Positions 39,055-44,117 of a stretch of 44,117 bases of DNA are shown here, piece after piece (the stretch's first letter is position 1; each line of letters begins with the position of its first letter). The stretch is from Deltaproteobacteria bacterium. Lineage in GTDB: Bacteria > Myxococcota_A > UBA796 > GCA-2862545. The stretch lies in assembly GCA_016938035.1 (NCBI GenBank), contig JAFGVK010000213.1, positions 1 to 44,117 of the forward strand, written 5' to 3'. A program made the translations under genes and the position numbers. The notes below the pieces were generated by a model. It did no database searches. It saw only the letters and a program-made list of their open reading frames with translations, and was not told the origin of the DNA.

Positions 39055-39180
39055 GCGCGCTTCATCCTCATGGACCGACGGCCCTTCGCCGACCCTCCTG
39101 GCGAGTCGGTGCCCGTCTACCCTCGGGAAGATTCGACGAGCACCTGCGTCGGATCATGCCTTTGGAAGGATGAAGCGCGC
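39055..39180. repeat. 126-bp segment with 14-bp perfect terminal inverted repeats
   Basis: GCGCGCTTCATCCT at 39055-39068 is exactly inverted at 39167-39180. The interior has no family match; a 43-codon frame (39070-39201) runs through it. The right end belongs to the dispersed 37-bp repeat. The size fits a miniature inverted-repeat element, but no target duplication is evident. Confidence 0.5.
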
Positions 39181-39206
39181 CCTGTGAGACCGTCCGGCTG
39201 ATGGAC
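39170..39206 (-). repeat. Dispersed 37-bp repeat, copy B
   Basis: Inverse-orientation partner of 21539-21575 (32 of 37 identical, no gaps). It overlaps the right terminal repeat of the 126-bp segment by 11 bp. Confidence 0.7.
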
Positions 39207-39220
39207 CGGTGCCCCCCGAG

Positions 39221-41755
39221 CTACACCCCGATCTTCACCAGCCGCACGATCGGCCCGCTGGGGTTGGTGTCCTCCCGCAGGTCCACCACCCCGTCCAGGG
39301 ACCAGGCCTCGCCCGCGTCGTCCTCCTCCGCGTCGGTCTGATCGTCGACCAGCACCTGGGTCACCCGCCACAGGTGCGGCCCCTCCTGCGCGATGCGGGT
39401 AGTCCAGCCCTGCTTCAGGCGGCCGTCGAAGCGGACCGCCCCGCGCTCTTCGAGGTAGGGAGCGATGGCCTGCTCGATGTCCGCGGCGCTCAGTGCGTCC
39501 TCTCCCTGCCAGGTGGAGGCGGCTGCCTCCTCCCAGTCCTCCGCCGCGAGGGCGCGGACCACCGCGTACAGCTCGTGCCGGATCCTGGCGCGGAAGACCC
39601 GCAGATCCGCGGAGATGTCCACCGGCTTGTGCTGCTCCTGCGCGTCCACCGGCGCCAGCATCGCCTCCCAGGTCTTCACCAGGCTGTCGTCGACCCGCGC
39701 GATGAGGGCCCGCAGGAAGCCGATCACGTCCTCTACCTGCTCGGTTCGGGCCGAGACGGGGACGTTCTGAGTGAGGGTGGAGTAGACCTGCGACAGGTAG
39801 CGCAGCACCACCCCCTCGGCCCGCTCGAGCTCCAGCCCCTTCACCCAGTTGCCGAAGGTCGCCTGCACCTCCACCATCTCCCGCGCGATGCTCTTGACCC
39901 GGATGGGCTCGGTAGCCAGCCAGGGGTTCGACTCGGAGAAGGCGTTGTAGACTAGGTAGATCCACTCCGCCTTGGGCTTGGGCCAGGTGACGTCCTCCAG
40001 AGAGGCCATGCGCTCCTCGTAGGGCACCCCCGCCGCCTTGAGGGCCGCGACCTTGGCGCCCTTCTCGCGGTGGACCTGCGCCCGGAGGATCACCCGAGGG
40101 TGCTCGAGGATCGACTCCACCAGCGAGAGGAGATCGAGCGGATAGTCGGGGCTCTCTGGGTCGAGCAGCCCCACCGCGTGCAGCAAGAAGAGCGAGAGGG
40201 AGTGGTGGAGGCTGAAGTCTTCTTGCACGCCCTCAGCGATCTCGTAGCGGGGTAGCGCCTCCTCGCCGTGGTCGCGCACCACCCCCGCGTCGATGAGCTC
40301 CTGCAGCCGCGCGGCGGCCTCCTCCAGCAGGCGGGCGGTGGCACGCTGCCCGGTGTGCGACCGCTCGATCAGCTCGGTGATGTCCTCCATCGGATCGCCC
40401 AAGGTCTCGCTGGCCTTCTGGAGCAGCTGGAGCACCAGGCTGTGGTCTACCTTGAAGCGCCCCTCCAGGGTCTCGGGGCGCCCCTCCACCATCCGCTCAA
40501 AGGTCACGGCGTCCCAGTGCTTGTAGCCCTTGGTGGGCGCCTTCTTGGTGACGACCTTGCCCCGCTTCTTCTTTCCCTCTGCCACCGCCCGCCCCAGGCG
40601 CGCGTTCTCGATCACCCAGTCCGGGGCCTGCACCACGACGGTCCCCTCGGTGTCGAAGCCCTTGCGCCCCGCCCGCCCGGCGATCTGCTGGAAGTCTCGC
40701 ACCGTGAGGAGGGAGACCTGCTCCCCCTCAAATTTGCAGAGCTTGGTAAAGAGCACGCTGCGGATGGGCAGGTTGATCCCCACCCCCAGGGTGTCGGTGC
40801 CGCAGATGACCGAGAACAGGCCGCGCTGCCCGAGGGTCTCGACGAGCATCCGGTACTTGGGCAGCAGGCCCGCGTGGTGCAGCCCCACCCCGTGCAGGAC
40901 ATAGCGCCGCAGGGTGGGCCCAAAGGGGCTGTCGAAGCGGAAGCCTTGGACCGCCTCCTTGAGCTGCGCCTTGGCCTCTTCCGAGGTGAACTTGGAGCTC
41001 ATCAGCGCCTGAGCCAGCTCCGAGGCCTCGCGCTGAGTGAAGTGGACCGCGTACACCGGCCCCTTGCCCGTCCGCACCAGGCGATCGAGCGCCTGGTCCA
41101 CCGGGACCTCGCTGTACTCGAAGGCCAGGGGCACGGGGCGCTCGGCGCGGTCGACCGAGACCACGTCCCTGCCGGTGCGCAGGGCGAGATCCTCCTCGAT
41201 GGCGGTGGTGTCGCCGAGGGTGGCCGAGAGGAGGAGGAACTGGGCGTGGGGCATGGTGAGCAGGGGGATCTGCCAGGCCATGCCCCGGTCGCGATCGCCG
41301 TAGTAGTGGAACTCGTCCATGATCACCGCGTCGTAGGGCGTCTCATCGCCGTGCCGCAGCGCGATCTTGGCCAGCACCTCGGCGGTGCAGCAGAGGATGG
41401 GCGCCTCGCGGTTGACCGAGCCGTCGCCGGTCATCAGCCCCACCTGATCCGCCCCGAACAGCTCGCACAGGGCCCGGAACTTCTCGCTCACCAAGGCCTT
41501 GATCGGGGCGGTGTAGACGCTGCGCTGCCCCAGCGCCATCGCCCGCAGGTGCAGGGCGGTGGCCACCAGCGATTTTCCCGACCCTGTCGGGGTCTTCAGC
41601 AGGACGTGGTGCCCCTCGAAGAGCTCGAGGATGGCCTCCTCCTGGGCGGGGTAGAGGTCGATGCCGCGCGCCTCGATCCACCCGAGCAGGATCTCCAGGG
41701 AGCTGTCTGCGGGGGAGCTGGCGGCGGCGAGGCGGTCGGTGAGTGTGTCGTGCAT
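39221..41755 (-). CDS. DUF3516-type DEAD/DEAH-box helicase
   Basis: An 844-residue superfamily 2 helicase related to the Ski2/Mtr4 RNA helicases. Walker A KTPTGSGKS has Lys61; the DEVH-type box is MDEFHYYGD; LLSATLGD, then in the second lobe CGTDTLGVGINLPI and QIAGRAGRKGFD follow. The last 420 residues are the helical DUF3516-like region (WIYLVYNAFSESNPWLA and following). Probably an RNA-remodelling enzyme in decay or ribosome quality control. The ATG at 41755 starts the conserved protein; the frame continues upstream without similarity. It is divergent from the HelD-like gene with a 152-bp gap. Confidence 0.9.
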   Translation of the reverse strand: MHDTLTDRLAAASSPADSSLEILLGWIEARGIDLYPAQEEAILELFEGHHVLLKTPTGSGKSLVATALHLRAMALGQRSVYTAPIKALVSEKFRALCELFGADQVGLMTGDGSVNREAPILCCTAEVLAKIALRHGDETPYDAVIMDEFHYYGDRDRGMAWQIPLLTMPHAQFLLLSATLGDTTAIEEDLALRTGRDVVSVDRAERPVPLAFEYSEVPVDQALDRLVRTGKGPVYAVHFTQREASELAQALMSSKFTSEEAKAQLKEAVQGFRFDSPFGPTLRRYVLHGVGLHHAGLLPKYRMLVETLGQRGLFSVICGTDTLGVGINLPIRSVLFTKLCKFEGEQVSLLTVRDFQQIAGRAGRKGFDTEGTVVVQAPDWVIENARLGRAVAEGKKKRGKVVTKKAPTKGYKHWDAVTFERMVEGRPETLEGRFKVDHSLVLQLLQKASETLGDPMEDITELIERSHTGQRATARLLEEAAARLQELIDAGVVRDHGEEALPRYEIAEGVQEDFSLHHSLSLFLLHAVGLLDPESPDYPLDLLSLVESILEHPRVILRAQVHREKGAKVAALKAAGVPYEERMASLEDVTWPKPKAEWIYLVYNAFSESNPWLATEPIRVKSIAREMVEVQATFGNWVKGLELERAEGVVLRYLSQVYSTLTQNVPVSARTEQVEDVIGFLRALIARVDDSLVKTWEAMLAPVDAQEQHKPVDISADLRVFRARIRHELYAVVRALAAEDWEEAAASTWQGEDALSAADIEQAIAPYLEERGAVRFDGRLKQGWTTRIAQEGPHLWRVTQVLVDDQTDAEEDDAGEAWSLDGVVDLREDTNPSGPIVRLVKIGV

Positions 41756-41907
41756 CGGAGCCCTGTAGCCTGAACGGCGGCGGTTGGGGCGGTGCGCTGC
41801 GCCACCGGACCCTGAATCGGCCCCCCTCGCGGCCCACGGTGGCGCGGACCGCTGGTGCCCTGAGGCCCGAGCTCGGTTATCAGGGCGGGTTGTCCAAGGA
41901 GTCGTGC

Positions 41908-44001
41908 GTGTCCTACGAGATCGTCGAGCAAGAGCAGGGGCTCCTGTCCAAGGTGAGCCTGCTCCTCGCTGAGGAGCCCTACATCGCACCCCCCTCCGAG
42001 AAGGAGATCGTGCGCGAGCTGGTCCGCTTGCGGGAGGAGATCCCCGGCGCCAAGGAGGAGGACAAGGGCAACCTGATGGGGCAGTACAACGACCTGATCG
42101 CCCTGTTGGACAAGGTGCGCGAGCTCGCCGACAGACCACAGGTCAACCCCGACTCCCCCTACTTCGCCCACCTGCGCCTGCTAGAGAACGGCAAGGAGCG
42201 CGACCTGTGCCTGGGCAAGGCCACCCGCATCCAGGCCGGCGTCCGCATCGTGGACTGGCGCAACGCCCCCATTTCTGGGGTGTTCTACCGCTACCAGCAG
42301 GGGGAGGAGTACGACGAGCGCGTCGGATCTGTGGTGCTGTCCGGTGAGGTGATCGCCCGGCGCACCGTCACCATCCAGCGGGGACAGCTGGTGCGGATCG
42401 AGGCCCCAGAGGGGAGCTTCCGGCAGGAGGCCGGCGCGTGGGTGACCCACGAGAGCTTCACCCCCCGCCTGGCGGGGGGCGAGGGCGCCTCGGCGATGCG
42501 CCACGGGGTCGACGAGGGTCACGACCGGCGCCTCGGCACCGATCTGCAGGGAGGGCGTCGGCGCGCGGACAAGCGCCTGCCCGACATCGCCGGGCTGATC
42601 GATCCGGACCAGTTCGACCTCATCACCCGCCCCACCTCAGGCTTCGTTGTGGTGCGCGGCACCGCCGGCTCCGGCAAGACCACCGTGGCCCTCCACCGCA
42701 TCGCCTGGATGGCGTTTGACGAGCCGGGGGTCAATTCTGAAGCCAGCATGTTCCTGGTCTTTTCGCGCGCCCTCCGCGACTACGTGTCCCACGTGCTCCC
42801 CTCGCTGGGGGTGGAGCGGGTGCCGGTGCGCACCTTCGAGGACTGGGCCCGCGGCCTGCGCCAGCGCCATTTCCCCAAGCTCCCCCGCGCGGTGCGCGAG
42901 GACACCCCCGAGGTGCTCAACCGCCTCAAGCTCCACCCGGTGATGGAGCAGATCCTCGAGGCCCAGGTGGCGAGAGTGCAGGCGCCCTCCACCTGGGAGC
43001 AGGCAGTGGACGACTGGATCTCCGCCCTCACCGATCTGGAGCTGCTGGAGGAGATGACCCGCGAGCACGCCCCCGGCCTGTTCTCAGAGAGCGACCTGCG
43101 GCGGGCGGTGATGGTGTCGCGCGACCACGCCCAGGAGGTCGTGGCGTGGATGGAGGGGGACCGCGAGGTGGAGGCTGCCCTCGACCCGGAGGACGACGCG
43201 CTGCTGCTGCGGGCCTGGCAGCTCCGGGTGGGGGCCCTGAGGGCGCGGGGCAGGGCCCCCCTGCGCTACCGCCACATCGCCCTCGACGAGGTGCAGGACT
43301 TCTCGCCGCTGGAGGTGCGGGTGCTGCTCGGCACCCTCGACCACCACCAGAGCATCACCCTCTCGGGCGACACTCAGCAGCACGTCATGCACCACGCGGG
43401 CTTCACCAGTTGGAGCGACTTCTTCCGCCACCTGGGGGTGGAGGGCGCCGAGGTCAACACCCTGCGGGTCGCCTACCGCTCCTCACGGCAGATCGTCGAG
43501 TTCTCGATGCGGCTGCTCGGCGACCTGGTCGAGGACGACGAGGCCCCGCTGGTCACCCGCGAGGGGCCCGAGGTGGAGCTGTTCGCGTTCACGGACCACG
43601 GCGGCGCGGTGGCCTTCCTCGCTGACGCCCTGAAACAGCTGATGCGCGAAGAGCCCCTGGCCTCCGTGGCGGTGCTCACCCCGAACCGGCAGCTGTCGTC
43701 GCTGTACTTTCAGGGGATGGACCGCTCCGAGGTGCCGGCGATCCGCCAGATCACCGACCAGGACTTCTCGTTTCACCCGGGGGTGGAGGTCACCGAGCTG
43801 GATCAGGTCAAGGGGCTGGAGTTTGACTATGTGGTGCTGGTGGAGGTCAGCGCGGATCTGTTCCCCGCCACCGACAGCAACCGGCGCCTGCTGCATGTGG
43901 GGGCGACCCGCGCGGTGCATCAGCTCTGGATGACCTCAGTGGGGGATCCTAGTCCCATCATCGCGGAAGCCGACCTACGGCGGCTTCCGCTGTCGGAGTA
44001 G
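41908..44001 (+). CDS. HelD-like superfamily 1 ATPase
   Basis: A 697-residue UvrD/Rep-superfamily protein. The N-terminal antiparallel coiled coil (about 1-75) and the following PYFAHLRL...GKATRIQAG...DWRNAPISGVFYRY segment are typical of HelD, which binds RNA polymerase and recycles it. Walker A GTAGSGKTT has Lys257, the DEVQD box is at Asp460, and motifs IV-VI (VAYRSSRQIVEF, LDQVKGLEFDYVVLVE, LLHVGATRA) are intact. The long upstream frame to 41743 is not used: the GTG at 41908 follows AAGGA with a good gap and begins the coiled coil. The stop codon lies in a strong hairpin that probably terminates the transcript. Confidence 0.9.
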   Translation: MSYEIVEQEQGLLSKVSLLLAEEPYIAPPSEKEIVRELVRLREEIPGAKEEDKGNLMGQYNDLIALLDKVRELADRPQVNPDSPYFAHLRLLENGKERDLCLGKATRIQAGVRIVDWRNAPISGVFYRYQQGEEYDERVGSVVLSGEVIARRTVTIQRGQLVRIEAPEGSFRQEAGAWVTHESFTPRLAGGEGASAMRHGVDEGHDRRLGTDLQGGRRRADKRLPDIAGLIDPDQFDLITRPTSGFVVVRGTAGSGKTTVALHRIAWMAFDEPGVNSEASMFLVFSRALRDYVSHVLPSLGVERVPVRTFEDWARGLRQRHFPKLPRAVREDTPEVLNRLKLHPVMEQILEAQVARVQAPSTWEQAVDDWISALTDLELLEEMTREHAPGLFSESDLRRAVMVSRDHAQEVVAWMEGDREVEAALDPEDDALLLRAWQLRVGALRARGRAPLRYRHIALDEVQDFSPLEVRVLLGTLDHHQSITLSGDTQQHVMHHAGFTSWSDFFRHLGVEGAEVNTLRVAYRSSRQIVEFSMRLLGDLVEDDEAPLVTREGPEVELFAFTDHGGAVAFLADALKQLMREEPLASVAVLTPNRQLSSLYFQGMDRSEVPAIRQITDQDFSFHPGVEVTELDQVKGLEFDYVVLVEVSADLFPATDSNRRLLHVGATRAVHQLWMTSVGDPSPIIAEADLRRLPLSE

Positions 44002-44117
44002 GTACCGACGAGACCTCCGGTCTCGCGGTACAACTCCGACCTCGCGCCAGAAGGGGACGGACGCGGTCGGAGCAGGGACCGACAGGGCCCCCGGTGCAAC
44101 TCCGACCTCGCGCCAGA
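43992..44117. repeat. Tandem hairpin repeats at the end of the window
   Basis: Unit 1 (43992-44040) begins GTCGGAG and ends CTCCGAC, with nested GTACCG/CGGTAC and GAGACC/GGTCTC arms, giving a long imperfect stem. Unit 2 repeats the outer arms at 44066-44072 and 44100-44106, with ACCG/CGGT inside. The 21-nt tails at 44031-44051 and 44097-44117 are identical. Unit 1 overlaps the HelD-like stop codon and can serve as a terminator. The array runs to the window edge, so more copies may follow. Confidence 0.75.

Overview
The window is about 44 kb of very GC-rich bacterial DNA with strong G/C bias at third codon positions. The organism is most likely a member of the Myxococcota or a related former deltaproteobacterium, probably uncultured. 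The support is indirect: several small lipoproteins with Asp/Thr- or Gly/Asp-rich linkers, a matrixin protease with a MYXO-CTERM-like tail (Cys, hydrophobic segment, RRR), a degraded fibrinogen-like gene, one- and two-component proteins with tandem receivers, and a sigma-54 enhancer-binding protein with matching -24/-12 promoters. I see no rRNA, tRNA, phage genes or intact transposase.

Layout. 1-677 is non-coding with a tandem 32-bp repeat. 678-5211 holds ATP sulfurylase (sat), a YbjN-domain protein, a DUF362/ferredoxin protein and a lipoprotein subtilase. 5454-9656 is a signalling block: a membrane hybrid histidine kinase, a tandem-receiver protein with a degenerate second receiver, and its paralogue, a REC-REC-GGDEF diguanylate cyclase. 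A CRISPR-like pair of 29-bp repeats spaced exactly 61 bp apart lies between the kinase and the receivers. 9702-14502 carries small lipoproteins, a YgeW-type carbamoyltransferase, a PHP phosphoesterase and a small membrane protein. 14981-20746 carries mfd (with the Walker A lysine replaced by Gln), a polytopic membrane protein and the matrixin. 21649-28191 carries a coiled-coil membrane protein, an M16 peptidase pair, endonuclease III and two small envelope proteins. 28664-32581 is a large SNF2 ATPase, followed by a fibrinogen-like pseudogene. 33503-38974 is a sulfate ABC transporter operon (sbp-cysT-cysW-cysA) ending in a sigma-54 activator. 39221-44001 holds divergent DUF3516-type and HelD-type helicases, and the window ends in tandem hairpin repeats.

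The most coherent biology is a candidate sigma-54 circuit. A textbook -24/-12 promoter (TGGCACG-N4-TTGC) lies just upstream of sbp. Two 16-bp palindromic sites one or two helical turns apart lie roughly 85-110 bp upstream of the inferred transcription start. The same operon ends with a sigma-54 enhancer-binding protein whose own start is preceded by two more copies of the palindrome. Equally good -24/-12 promoters precede the subtilase and the matrixin, so two exported proteases and sulfate uptake may belong to one sigma-54 regulon. A 236-bp tandem duplication at the cysA/activator junction has created a small chimeric reading frame with ATGA overlaps on both sides.

Non-coding stretches are unusually long for a bacterium (0.4-0.9 kb at 1-677, 7149-7574, 14503-14980, 20747-21648, 26895-27474, 28192-28663). 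They contain dispersed repeats and remnants but no gene I can defend.
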